Origin: Draconibacterium mangrovi
Lineage (GTDB): Bacteria; Bacteroidota; Bacteroidia; Bacteroidales; Prolixibacteraceae
Length of the DNA: 64,000 bases
Assembly (NCBI RefSeq): GCF_010586825.1
Contig: NZ_JAAAGB010000001.1
Location: 1,240,001-1,304,000 of the forward strand
Direction of reading: 5' to 3'
Shown piece by piece: positions 54,484 to 63,373 of this stretch. The stretch's first letter is position 1. Each line of letters opens with the position of its first letter. A program made the translations under genes and the position numbers. The notes under the pieces are model-generated. The model made no database searches. It had not been told where the DNA came from and saw only the letters and a list, made by a program, of their open reading frames with translations.

Positions 54484-54954
54484 CTATTTGACCTTTTCCA
54501 CACGCACACCCACGTCGGAAATTCCTTTTAGCTCGTCGTTGCGCATGCCCTGCTGCAATCGTATGGTGTAATCGCCCGAGCGAGGGAAAAACACATTGCG
54601 CCGATAAATGGCCTCACGGGTTTTTAATCCGCCAAAACCTTCGCCCAGCCATTTTCCCGATGGATCGGCCAGCACCATTTCGAAGGTATCTTTCACAGTT
54701 TCGCCACCGGGTTGCTCGATGGAAACAAACAGCCACAGGTTGCTGTAGCGGTAATCCACATTGTTGCGCACATTAATATAAAGATTGTGATTTTGAAGGG
54801 TATCGGTAACCGGCACACTAAAAACCACCAGCGAATCTTTGTCCCAAACGCCTTTGTTTATTGGTTTGTATTTATCGAAAACACTGTTCGAATCGCAAGC
54901 TGCCATTAACGCCACAATCCCCGCAAAAAGTATAACCTGAAAAAAACGATTCAT
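54484..54954 (-). CDS. gldH: Gliding-motility lipoprotein GldH
   Basis: 156 residues. The lipobox ends in C20 (ALMAAC-D). VFDKYKPI near the N-terminus, NLWLFVSIEQPGG and YRRNVFFPRSGDYTIRLQQGMR near the C-terminus are recognisable GldH segments. GldH is one of the lipoproteins required for gliding and chitin use in Flavobacterium and is found widely in Bacteroidota, including non-gliders. It lies between ricT and trmB, the usual neighbourhood. Confidence 0.9.
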   Translation of the reverse strand: MNRFFQVILFAGIVALMAACDSNSVFDKYKPINKGVWDKDSLVVFSVPVTDTLQNHNLYINVRNNVDYRYSNLWLFVSIEQPGGETVKDTFEMVLADPSGKWLGEGFGGLKTREAIYRRNVFFPRSGDYTIRLQQGMRNDELKGISDVGVRVEKVK

Positions 54955-55021
54955 TCTGCTTCAACTATTTTTTTTTCGAAAGATCACTACATCAAACGCC
55001 GTAAAACGTAAGTTGTTTTCT

Positions 55022-56290
55022 CTAATCACGGTTTTGGCTATGATTTTGATTGGATCGCCGGTTTTGATTGCCCCCTCGGTTTTGATTCGGTTTGCGGTTT
55101 TGTCCGGTTCCCTGGCTGCTATCTTGCCTGCGATCGGTGTTCTGTCCCTGCGCACTGGGCTGATTTTGATTTCTGCCTCGGTTAGGATTACGACGGCTGG
55201 TTCGTTTTTTCGAACGGCTGCTTTTTTTTGCCCGGTCGAAACGATCCAGATCTTCCTGTCCCACCACATTGTGGAACGTATCGATTTTTTCCGTTCCGGC
55301 ATCGAATTTTTCAATTACCAGTTTCTCGGGTTTTTTGCCGTTACGGTTCAATCGCAACACCTCTTTAACACGTTTTACAGGAACTCCCACCAATGTTCCA
55401 GGACCTTCTCCGCGTGGTGCGTACCAGTATATTCCGCCAAAAATATCGGCTTTTAAAAAAGAATAGGTCTTGTGTTCCGTTTCGAGCGGAATATGGTTTG
55501 GCGGAAAATCTTTTTGTGCATCAATGTATGCATCCACCTCGAAATTGAGGCAACACTTTAATTTACCACATTGCCCGGCCAGTTTTTGCGGGTTTAGCGA
55601 AATCTCCTGATGACGTGCTGCATTGGTGGTTACCGACACAAAATTGCTCATCCATGTTGAACAGCACAGCGTTCGCCCGCAAGGACCAATTCCGCCAATA
55701 CGGCCGGCTTCCTGGCGTGCACCTATCTGTTTCATTTCGATGCGGATACGGAAGGTTTCGGCCAGTACTTTTATCAGCTGGCGAAAATCAACACGTCCGT
55801 CGGCAATGTAATAGAATATGGCCTTGGTTTTATCGCCCTGGTATTCCACATCGCCAATTTTCATATCGAGGCGCAAATCCTGAACAATCTGCCGCGACTT
55901 GATCATGGTTTCGTGTTCCTGCGAAATAGCTTCTTTCCACTTATCGATGTCAACCGGTTTGGCGTGGCGGTATACTTTGCGGTATTCGCCGTTGTTCAGG
56001 GTAACTTTGTGGCGTTTCATTTGCTCAAACACCAGCTCCCCTTTCAACGAAATAATGCCAATGTCGTGACCCGGGTTTCCTTCAACGGCCACCAGTTCGC
56101 CAACTTTAAGTTTTAGGTTATTTACGTTTTTATAGTAGTCTTTTCGGGTATTTTTAAAACGCACCTCAACAATGTCTTCGCCTTTGTAAGCAGGCTGCAC
56201 ATCGCCAAGCCAGTCGGTAACCTGTAGTTTTCCGCAGTTTCCAACTTTCGTCTGACAAATCCCTCTATCTGTGGTATTTACTTCTTTCAT
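55022..56290 (-). CDS. ricT: PSP1-domain protein RicT
   Basis: 422 residues. The PSP1 domain covers about 30-290. Cysteine pairs CGRTLCCSTW and GQCGKLKCCLNFE near 205-250 fit iron-sulfur binding as in the RicAFT (YaaT) complex. The last 60 or so residues are a low-complexity tail of Asn, Gln, Arg and Ser (for example NQNRGGNQNRRSNQNH), absent from the Bacillus protein. In Bacillus RicT works with RicA and RicF in RNA processing and phosphorelay control; the role in Bacteroidota is not established. It follows holB on the same strand, the usual order. Confidence 0.9.
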   Translation of the reverse strand: MKEVNTTDRGICQTKVGNCGKLQVTDWLGDVQPAYKGEDIVEVRFKNTRKDYYKNVNNLKLKVGELVAVEGNPGHDIGIISLKGELVFEQMKRHKVTLNNGEYRKVYRHAKPVDIDKWKEAISQEHETMIKSRQIVQDLRLDMKIGDVEYQGDKTKAIFYYIADGRVDFRQLIKVLAETFRIRIEMKQIGARQEAGRIGGIGPCGRTLCCSTWMSNFVSVTTNAARHQEISLNPQKLAGQCGKLKCCLNFEVDAYIDAQKDFPPNHIPLETEHKTYSFLKADIFGGIYWYAPRGEGPGTLVGVPVKRVKEVLRLNRNGKKPEKLVIEKFDAGTEKIDTFHNVVGQEDLDRFDRAKKSSRSKKRTSRRNPNRGRNQNQPSAQGQNTDRRQDSSQGTGQNRKPNQNRGGNQNRRSNQNHSQNRD

Positions 56291-56457
56291 TCTTTAGGCT
56301 TAAGTCCCCGGCTCTCCAGTATTCTTCAAAGGCCTGTTTTATCCGGCAATGCCAAGATAATCATTTAACCAACAAAAGTAATGATTAATAGCAATTTGAT
56401 AGCTAATGGTTTGGTTTTTAAAATGAATCTAAAAAGGGAAATAACAAGACGGAATAA

Positions 56458-57582
56458 CTACCGTTTAATCAACCGTACCATGCGTAAACCGGTATCCATA
56501 AAAACAATACGCGGATTTCCGTTCATGGAGATGTGTTTTATGGCCAGCTCAAATTCGTCGGCAAAAGCCACAATGTTGCGCTCGTTAATAAACGGTGCGA
56601 ATTTTTTACCCCAGTCTTTTTCGGCGCGGTTCATATACACAATTTCGCTGCGTTTCATGTTCGACACAAAATACTCGCGCACCAAACGCAACGACGCTGC
56701 AAAAAAGGCTTTTTGTTTGTCGCGGCCAATCTTCGCCATTTCATCGGCCCAGTCAATCATTTCTTTCACCTGCCGGGCATAGGCAAAACGCATCATTTCC
56801 TGAAATTTCTGGAAATAAAACTGCTCATCATCCGATGGTGATAAATAGCTGAGCGCTTTCAGGTAACTTCCCGAAGCCAGGTGAACCGCATCGGGAATAA
56901 TTGCCGGATCAACTCCCTCAATTTTCAGCAAAGCATTTTTTATCGATTGATTATCGACAAACGGAAACTTTACCAGTTGTGCCCGCGAGCGAATGGTGCC
57001 AATTACACCTTCTTCGTTTTCGGTAACCAAAATGAAAAGTGTTTTGCTGGGCGGCTCCTCAATCATTTTCAGGAGTTTGTTCGAGCAGGCGATGTTCATC
57101 TTTTCGGGTAACCAGATAATCATCACTTTAAACTCCGACTCAAACGATTTGAGGTTCAGTTTTCGCAGGATCGACTCGCTTTCGCGTTCGTAGATTTCCC
57201 CTTGTGCATTTCCGGCGTCGATGTGGCTCAACCAGTCGCTGAGTTCAAAATACGGGTTAGCCAAAACCTTCTGGCGCCACAGCGGAAGAAAATCGTCGCT
57301 AACCGGTTTGTTAAACTGTTTGGCGTTGAAAATCGGGAATACAAAATGCAAATCAGGGTGCGCCAGCTTTTGGTATTTGTGGCACGACGGGCAGGTGCCG
57401 CACGAATCGGTTTCGCTGCGGTTTTTGCACGAAACATACTGCGCATAAGCTAAAGCCATGGCCAGCTTGCCGGTTCCCGACGGGCCCGAAAATAACTGTG
57501 CATGACTGATTCGTTGCTCCTGTACCGACCTGATCAAGCGGCTTTTTATATTCTCTTGTCCTACTACGTCTTTGAAAAACAT
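56458..57582 (-). CDS. holB: DNA polymerase III subunit delta'
   Basis: 374 residues. AAA+ clamp-loader start: MFFKDVVGQENIKSRLIRSV, RISHAQLFSGPSGTGKLAMALAYAQ (P-loop 33-40, ending in Leu instead of Ser/Thr). The zinc module has C52, C61, C64 and C67. VMIIWLPEKMNIACSNKLLKMIEEPPSKTLFILVTENEEGVIGTIRSRAQ is the clamp-loader sensor region. It helps load the beta clamp during replication. A -7 box ends only five bases before the ATG, so it may be translated without a leader. Confidence 0.93.
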   Translation of the reverse strand: MFFKDVVGQENIKSRLIRSVQEQRISHAQLFSGPSGTGKLAMALAYAQYVSCKNRSETDSCGTCPSCHKYQKLAHPDLHFVFPIFNAKQFNKPVSDDFLPLWRQKVLANPYFELSDWLSHIDAGNAQGEIYERESESILRKLNLKSFESEFKVMIIWLPEKMNIACSNKLLKMIEEPPSKTLFILVTENEEGVIGTIRSRAQLVKFPFVDNQSIKNALLKIEGVDPAIIPDAVHLASGSYLKALSYLSPSDDEQFYFQKFQEMMRFAYARQVKEMIDWADEMAKIGRDKQKAFFAASLRLVREYFVSNMKRSEIVYMNRAEKDWGKKFAPFINERNIVAFADEFELAIKHISMNGNPRIVFMDTGLRMVRLIKR

Positions 57583-57586
57583 AAGC

Positions 57587-57594
57587 CAAAAATA
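57587..57594 (-). promoter_or_regulatory. Bacteroidota -7 box, holB
   Basis: Minus strand TATTTTTG, exact match, ending five bases before the ATG of holB, the same spacing as in the TetR gene. Confidence 0.5.
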
Positions 57595-58362
57595 GTATTT
57601 TCTGCCTGTTCGCGGTGGAAGAATAGAGAAATATGCCTAAAGAAAAAGTTGGCGGTTGGCAAAATGCAAGAGGCAAAGCCACGAGTTGCTAGCTACTAGC
57701 CGCTAGCTTTTCTTTTGGAGAAACTTTTAAACACAAAGACCCTATGACACGAAAACTTGAACCACAGTAGACACATAGAAATCATTAGGTTCTGGGTACT
57801 ACTGCTAAACTGTTCCATTGCTAAACTGTTAACTGAGACGGAGACTCCAAACTTTCCTACCCTTCTGAAATCGCAAATCGTTAATCTTCATTCGTAATTC
57901 AACGTTTTACATTTCCTCCTCATTCACTCCATAACTCACTGCCAATATAACTGCTAAACTGTTCTATTGCTAAATTGTAAAACTGTTAACTGCGACTGAA
58001 AACTTTCTTCTCCCTTCTGTATTCTAAAATCGTTAATCTTCATTCGTAATTCAATGTTTTACATTTCCTCCTCATTCACTCAATAACTCATTCACACGTC
58101 TGCTGCTAAAGTGTTAAATTGCAAAATCGTTCCACTGTCAAATTGCAAAACTGTTGGGTGCGACTGAAAACTGTAAACTTTCCCCCCTTCTGCAATCACA
58201 ATTCTAATGCTCACATTTATGCATTAAAGCATTTATGCATTTTCGCATTCCATTATTCCAACATTCTAATATTCAACCACTCCTCCACTCCTTGAAATCT
58301 TACCGCAACATTAAATTATGAAAGGCCTTAAAATTCCGCTGTTTTTTCGTGCTATTAATTTC

Positions 58363-58370
58363 TATCTTTG
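58363..58370 (+). promoter_or_regulatory. Bacteroidota -7 box, pgk
   Basis: TATCTTTG, exact match, 37 bases before the pgk ATG. Confidence 0.6.
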
Positions 58371-58406
58371 GTTGGATTTTTCAAAAAACACTAAAAATAT
58401 AATATC

Positions 58407-59603
58407 ATGCAAACTATTAGCAGCTATGACTTTAAAGGAAAGAGAGCTCTTATCCGCGTTGATTTCAACGTGCCTTTAAACGACAAATTCGAGATTACCG
58501 ACGATACACGTATGCGTGCCGCGCTTCCTACAATCAAAAAAATTATCGTTGGTGGTGGTTCGCCAATCATCATGTCGCACCTTGGTCGCCCGAAAAACGG
58601 TCCGGAAGAAAAATTCTCGCTGAAACCATTGGTAAATCACCTGAGCGAGCTGCTTGGTGGTGCTACTGTAAAAATCGCTCCTGATTGTATTGGCGACGAA
58701 GTAAAAGCAATGGCGGAGTCGGTAAAACCGGGAGAAGTTCTTATTCTTGAAAACCTGCGTTTTTACAAAGAAGAAACTGCCGGCGACGAAGAATTTGCTG
58801 CTAAATTAGCTGAAAACGGCGACTGTTGGGTAAACGATGCTTTTGGTACCGCTCACCGCGCACACGCTTCAACTGCAGTTATCGCTAAGTTTTTCCCGAA
58901 CGACAAAATGTTTGGTTACTTGATCGAAAGCGAAGTTGAAAGCTTAGACAAAGTGGTAAAAGCTCCACAACGTCCACTTACTGCAATTATGGGTGGAGCA
59001 AAAGTTTCATCGAAAATCACAATTATCGAAAATCTGTTGGATAAAGTAGATAACCTGATTTTGGGTGGTGGAATGAAGTTCACATTCATTAAAGCTCATG
59101 GAGGTAAAGTTGGTAGCTCAATTTGTGAAGACGATTTTCTGGAAACAGCCTTAAACATTGAAAAGCTGGCGAAAGAAAAAGGAGTGAATTTATACATGGC
59201 CAGCGATGTTGTTGCAGCCGATGCGTTTAGCAACGATGCCAATGTTAAAACTATTCCGGCAAACGAAATTCCCGACGGTTGGATGGGATTGGATGCCGGT
59301 CCTGAAGCGATTGAAAGCTTTAAAAAAGTAATCGAGAAATCGGGAACAATTCTTTGGAATGGCCCAATTGGTGTTTTCGAAATGGAAGCTTTCGCAGCAG
59401 GAACAAAAGCCGTTGGAGAAGCTGTTGTTGAAGCAACAAAAAAAGGTGCATTCTCGCTTGTTGGCGGTGGCGACTCGGTTGCTGCGGTTAATCAATTGGG
59501 ATTTGCCGATGGTGTTTCGTACATCTCAACTGCAGGTGGCGCATTGTTGGAATACCTCGAAGGAAAAACGCTTCCTGGTGTTGCTGCTGTTCGTGGCGAA
59601 TAA
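58407..59603 (+). CDS. pgk: Phosphoglycerate kinase
   Basis: 398 residues, standard length. Signature [14 protein letters not shown] near 12-25, [10 protein letters not shown] near 53-62, [10 protein letters not shown], and the ATP-site [11 protein letters not shown] near the C-terminus. It transfers phosphate between 1,3-bisphosphoglycerate and ADP in glycolysis. The codon use and a strong promoter suggest high expression. Single gene with its own terminator. Confidence 0.97.
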   Translation: MQTISSYDFKGKRALIRVDFNVPLNDKFEITDDTRMRAALPTIKKIIVGGGSPIIMSHLGRPKNGPEEKFSLKPLVNHLSELLGGATVKIAPDCIGDEVKAMAESVKPGEVLILENLRFYKEETAGDEEFAAKLAENGDCWVNDAFGTAHRAHASTAVIAKFFPNDKMFGYLIESEVESLDKVVKAPQRPLTAIMGGAKVSSKITIIENLLDKVDNLILGGGMKFTFIKAHGGKVGSSICEDDFLETALNIEKLAKEKGVNLYMASDVVAADAFSNDANVKTIPANEIPDGWMGLDAGPEAIESFKKVIEKSGTILWNGPIGVFEMEAFAAGTKAVGEAVVEATKKGAFSLVGGGDSVAAVNQLGFADGVSYISTAGGALLEYLEGKTLPGVAAVRGE

Positions 59604-59659
59604 TAACCCTTCTAAATTCCCCGATGGGAAGAACTGACAAGAAGGATACAATACTTTTC

Positions 59660-59692
59660 AAAAGCCTGGTTCGTTACGGACCGGGCTTTTTT
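59660..59692 (+). terminator. Intrinsic terminator after pgk
   Basis: AAAAGCCTGGT, 9-base loop, ACCGGGCTTTTTT; one wobble pair. Confidence 0.88.
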
Positions 59693-59707
59693 GTGAGTCA
59701 ATTTTGA

Positions 59708-59742
59708 TTAAAAGCAGCTATTTCTTACCTCACTGCTTTTAA
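59708..59742. repeat. Hairpin TTAAAAGCAG
   Basis: A 10-bp perfect stem (TTAAAAGCAG with CTGCTTTTAA) around a 15-base loop, between the pgk terminator and the large element that follows. Function unknown; no T-run. Confidence 0.6.
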
Positions 59743-59756
59743 ATGGAGCTGTTTTT

Positions 59757-60032
59757 GTTTTCGTCCGGAACAACCATCAGCGTTGAACAGCTCTCTTCGC
59801 CGGACGATTTACCTGACAACCTTTTACCCGGGGCGGCGTAATTCAAAGAATTACTTTGCCCCAGGCTAAAATAAACCGCACTTTCAGCGCTTTTAATTAA
59901 GAGCCCCAAAGGGGCGAAAAGCAATAACCCGGTGCGACTGACGACAGTCAGTAAGCGCCGGGAAAGAAAATGAAGTCAATCTCGTCCGGCGAAGAAAGCT
60001 GAATAGAGATTGTTCGCTGCCCCGGACGAAAC
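59757..60032. repeat. Structured element with long inverted ends and three hairpins
   Basis: About 275 bases, GC-richer than its surroundings. The ends are inverted: GTTTTCGTCCGG on the left against CCGGACGAAAC on the right, and inside CAGCTCTCTTCGCCGGACGA (59,788-59,807) against TCGTCCGGCGAAGAAAGCTG (59,982-60,001). Between the arms are three hairpins: GGGGC-GGC-GTAATTC...GAATTAC-TTT-GCCCC (59,830-59,862), GCCCC-AAA-GGGGC (59,903-59,915) and CCCGGTGC...GCGCCGGG (59,928-59,962) with an inner ACTGAC-GACA-GTCAGT. No protein is encoded. It looks like a non-autonomous mobile element or a structured RNA. Confidence 0.7.
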
Positions 60033-60177
60033 AAACCGAAAGCAACTATAAACTGATTGTAGAAAAAAATAAGAATGGGTCAAATTTTTATTCTCCGACT
60101 TTCTTTGTCTGCCAATTCTTCTCCTTGAACATAACACCCCATCCAACTGTTCCATAACAAACTTAAAACAGGAAAAA

Positions 60178-60366
60178 ATGAAAGGTAACGTAGGATCAAT
60201 TGACAGGTTAATACGAATAATTGCAGGATTGATAATTGCTATTATCGGTGTTATTTTCGACAGCTGGTGGGGCTTAATTGGCATTATTCCATTGGCCACC
60301 GGGCTTTTTAGGTTTTGTCCGTTGTATTTCCCACTAAAAATTTCTACTACCGGAAAAGACGAATAA
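60178..60366 (+). CDS. DUF2892 small inner-membrane protein
   Basis: 62 residues. It starts MKGNVGSIDRLIRIIAGL, the common start of DUF2892 proteins (NVGxxDRxIRxxxG). Two helices follow, at about 13-28 and 32-48, and the GLFRFCPLY end of the domain. Function is unknown; in other genomes this domain is fused to or near rhodanese proteins. It is a lone gene. Confidence 0.88.
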   Translation: MKGNVGSIDRLIRIIAGLIIAIIGVIFDSWWGLIGIIPLATGLFRFCPLYFPLKISTTGKDE

Positions 60367-60595
60367 ACTGCAACCCGCGGTTTTTGCAACTTCAATTTTT
60401 TAAAGTTTACCCGCTAAACAATTATCAGTACTCATTTCAGAATATTGCTGAATGTCAAAATATTGCCCCCTCCAATCTCTTTTTATCCTCGACTCAAATA
60501 GTCTTTAAAACAAGAAATTTAAATATATTTAGGAGCTATATTTAGGTTATTCCTTGTGTTTTTATCAATTTTGAAAAGTATTAAACTTTTATACT

Positions 60596-63190
60596 ATGAA
60601 TGCGATTAACCGCTGGCCGCTTCTGGCCATTTTTGCGCTGCTATTTTCGGTAGCTTGTGATACTAATGAATCTGGCCCCGACCTTATGATACAAAAAGAA
60701 CTGAACACCAACTGGACCTTTAACCAGGTTGGTGAAAATGAATGGTTGCCCGCAACAGTTCCGGGAACGGTTCACACCGATTTACTGGCCAACGAAAAAA
60801 TTGAAGATCCTTTTTATCGGTTGAATGAACTGGATCAGCAATGGATCGACAAAGTAGACTGGGAATACAAAAGCACTTTCACGGTTGACAAATCGTTTTT
60901 GAACCGCGACAAAGTGGTTCTTGATTTTGAAGGACTCGACACGTATGCCGATGTGTCGGTGAACGGAGAAAAAGTACTTTCGGCCGACAACATGTTTCGC
61001 GAGTGGCAGGTGGATGTAAAAGACCTGTTAAAAGAAGGCGACAACGAAATACACATTGTTTTTCGCTCGCCAATTGTTGAAGGATTAAAAAAATACGATG
61101 CCAACGGATTTGTTTATCCGGGTGGAGAAAACGATCAGGCAGAGCGCGGCGAGGTGGAAGGCAACAAACGCGTAAGCATTTACACCCGCAAAGCCGGTTA
61201 TCATTTTGGTTGGGACTGGGGCCCGCGTTTGGTAACCAGCGGTATCTGGAAACCGGTTTACCTAAAAGCCTGGGACAATGCAACCATCGAAAATCTGCAA
61301 ATCGTTCAGCACGAAGTTTCGGATGAAAAGGCAACATTTAGTGCAGTTTTCGAATTAGATGCTATTAAGAAAACAAAAGCTACCATTGCTATAAATAACG
61401 ATGGACAAACTCTTGCATCAAGTGAAGTTAGTCTTACTCCGGGAGTAAATAAATATTCCGTTGATTTTGAAATTGCCAACCCTCAACTTTGGTGGACCAA
61501 CGGTTTGGGAGAAGCACATTTATACAATCTTTCAGGAGTTCTGGATGTAAAAGGCCGTACGGTTACTGAAGATACCCGAATTGGAATTCGCACGCTGGAA
61601 CTGGTGCGCGAAAAAGACGATGCCGGTACTTCGTTCTATTTCAAATTGAACGGGCACCCGGTATTTATGAAAGGTGCCAACTACATTCCGAACGATATGT
61701 TCCTGCCACGCGTTACCGACGAAAATTACCGCAAAGTGGTTATGAATGCCAAAAATGCAAACAACAACATGTTGCGTGTTTGGGGAGGTGGCATTTACGA
61801 AAACGATATTTTCTATGACCTCTGCGATGAAAACGGAATTCTGGTGTGGCAGGACTTTATGTTTGCCTGCGCCATGTTCCCAAATAATCCTGAGTTTTTG
61901 GATAACATTAAACACGAAGCTATCGACAATGTAAAACGCCTGCGCAATCACCCAAGTATTGCCTTGTGGTGTGGAAACAACGAAATTCTGACTGCCTGGA
62001 ACACCTGGGGATGGAAAAAAATTGCAGCCGACCAGGGCGATGACGTTCCTGAAAAAGTTTGGCAGGCTTATGTTGATATTTTCCATAAAACCTTGCCCGA
62101 CGTGGTGAATGAATTCGATCCTTCGCGCAGCTATTGGGGATCAAGTCCGTCATCTGGTCTTGGCGTACAAGCCGATCTTGTTAATGGCGACGAACACTAC
62201 TGGGGCGTTTGGTGGGCCAAAGAACCGTTTAGCACTTATGCCACTCACCTGGCGCGTTTTATGAGCGAATACGGATTCCAGAGTTTCCCTGAAATGGCGT
62301 CGGTACGTAAATATGCCGAGCCTGAAGATTACGATATCTACTCGGAAGTGATGGAGTCGCACCAGCGCTCATCGATTGGTAACGGAACCATCGAATATTA
62401 CATGCTTCAGGAATACAAAAAACCAAAAGATTTTGAGTCGTTCCTGTATGTAAACCACGTGCTGCAAGCTGATGGAATTAAATTCGGATTGGAAGGACAC
62501 CGTCGTGCCATGCCGTTTTGTATGGGAAGTTTGTACTGGCAGATCAACGATGTTTGGCCCGTGGCTTCGTGGAGTTCAACCGATTACTATCAAAAATGGA
62601 AAGCACTGCAATACTACGTTAAAAAAGGATTTAGCCAGGTTTTGGTTAGCCCGTACGAAGAAGGAATTAAGTTTAAAGTGGGTATTGTTAACGACCGACT
62701 GGAGCCAATTCAAGCCGAGCTTCGTATGCAAATGGTTGATTTTGATGGCAAAGTGATTTGGGAAGAAGCTCACCTGGTTGATATTCCTGCCAACTCGAGC
62801 GACGACTATTTCGATGTAAACAAAAACGAGTGGCGTTACCAATACAGAAGAAATCTGAAAAACGTTGTATTCACCACCGAACTGGTTGAAAATGGTAATG
62901 TTCTTTCGAAAAACTACTACTACTTCCTGCCATTTAAAAACCTTAGCGTTAAAGCACCACAGGTTGAATATGCAATAACAAAAGCCGATAACGGTTTTGA
63001 CATTGCGCTAAGAACCGACAAACTGGCGAAAAACCTGTTCCTGGAAATTGGCGACGAAGAAGGTTTCTTCTCCGACAATTACTTTGATTTACTGCCAAAC
63101 GATAAGGTATCGATCCACTTAAAAACCGATATTTCGGAAGAAAAGCTAAACGAAGTACTTACCATTCGTACTTTGGATGATGCTTTTTAA
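60596..63190 (+). CDS. Beta-mannosidase, GH2, lipoprotein
   Basis: 864 residues. The lipobox ends in C21 (LFSVAC-D), so it is probably anchored to an outer or inner membrane surface. The sugar-binding N-domain is at about 35-215, an Ig-like domain at 220-330, and the TIM barrel from about 340. The acid/base is E463 in WCGNNE and the nucleophile E558 in FMSEYGFQS, nearly the same positions as in the Bacteroides enzyme BtMan2A. It removes terminal beta-mannose from glycans such as mannan pieces or N-glycan cores. No SusC/SusD pair is near, so it is not part of a classical PUL in this window. Confidence 0.93.
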   Translation: MNAINRWPLLAIFALLFSVACDTNESGPDLMIQKELNTNWTFNQVGENEWLPATVPGTVHTDLLANEKIEDPFYRLNELDQQWIDKVDWEYKSTFTVDKSFLNRDKVVLDFEGLDTYADVSVNGEKVLSADNMFREWQVDVKDLLKEGDNEIHIVFRSPIVEGLKKYDANGFVYPGGENDQAERGEVEGNKRVSIYTRKAGYHFGWDWGPRLVTSGIWKPVYLKAWDNATIENLQIVQHEVSDEKATFSAVFELDAIKKTKATIAINNDGQTLASSEVSLTPGVNKYSVDFEIANPQLWWTNGLGEAHLYNLSGVLDVKGRTVTEDTRIGIRTLELVREKDDAGTSFYFKLNGHPVFMKGANYIPNDMFLPRVTDENYRKVVMNAKNANNNMLRVWGGGIYENDIFYDLCDENGILVWQDFMFACAMFPNNPEFLDNIKHEAIDNVKRLRNHPSIALWCGNNEILTAWNTWGWKKIAADQGDDVPEKVWQAYVDIFHKTLPDVVNEFDPSRSYWGSSPSSGLGVQADLVNGDEHYWGVWWAKEPFSTYATHLARFMSEYGFQSFPEMASVRKYAEPEDYDIYSEVMESHQRSSIGNGTIEYYMLQEYKKPKDFESFLYVNHVLQADGIKFGLEGHRRAMPFCMGSLYWQINDVWPVASWSSTDYYQKWKALQYYVKKGFSQVLVSPYEEGIKFKVGIVNDRLEPIQAELRMQMVDFDGKVIWEEAHLVDIPANSSDDYFDVNKNEWRYQYRRNLKNVVFTTELVENGNVLSKNYYYFLPFKNLSVKAPQVEYAITKADNGFDIALRTDKLAKNLFLEIGDEEGFFSDNYFDLLPNDKVSIHLKTDISEEKLNEVLTIRTLDDAF

Positions 63191-63195
63191 TCGAT

Positions 63196-63260
63196 AGTCA
63201 TGTTGAGCGTAGTCGAAGAATCTTAACATACGAGATGTTTCGACTACGCTCAACATGACT
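63196..63260. repeat. Perfect 22-bp inverted repeat
   Basis: AGTCATGTTGAGCGTAGTCGAA and its exact complement TTCGACTACGCTCAACATGACT-type arm around a 21-base loop. Strong hairpin without T-run just after the beta-mannosidase stop. It shares the GTCAT...CGA layout with 53,615-53,692. Confidence 0.85.
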
Positions 63261-63373
63261 CCTCGTTAATAAACATTTCGGTTTGCTATACCCAATGTTG
63301 ACATCCCGCTGTTTAAAACAAATCCTCCCGCACATTTTTATTCCCTTTCAATTTCCCGACCTTTAAGCTCAAT

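Larger units (their letters stand above)
57583..58406. repeat. Long repeat-filled intergenic region
   Basis: 824 bases without a gene. Three tandem, diverged copies of a unit of about 150 bases lie at roughly 57,800-57,948, 57,949-58,096 and 58,099-58,290. Each has the order CTGCTAAACTGTT(C/-)ATTG, CTGTTAACTG(C/A)GAC, ACTTTC, CCTTCTG, ATCGTTAATCTTCATTCG, TTTTACATTTCCTCCTCATT. This is the reverse complement of the family at 14.9-15.1 and 46.15-46.25 kb. Left of them, AACACAAAGACCCTATGACA and TTGAACCACAGTAGACACAT belong to the second phrase family. A hairpin GCTAGC-8-GCTAGC lies near 57,690. The pgk promoter is at the right end. Confidence 0.65.

Noticed and set aside
54961-55314. 117-codon frame overlapping the ricT end
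   Set aside because: It is ricT's low-complexity tail read in another frame on the same strand; composition (Lys/Arg/Ile/Thr) follows from the repeats.
61532-62086. 184-codon open frame opposite the beta-mannosidase
   Set aside because: Covers the catalytic barrel on the other strand; no start signal and shadow-like composition.
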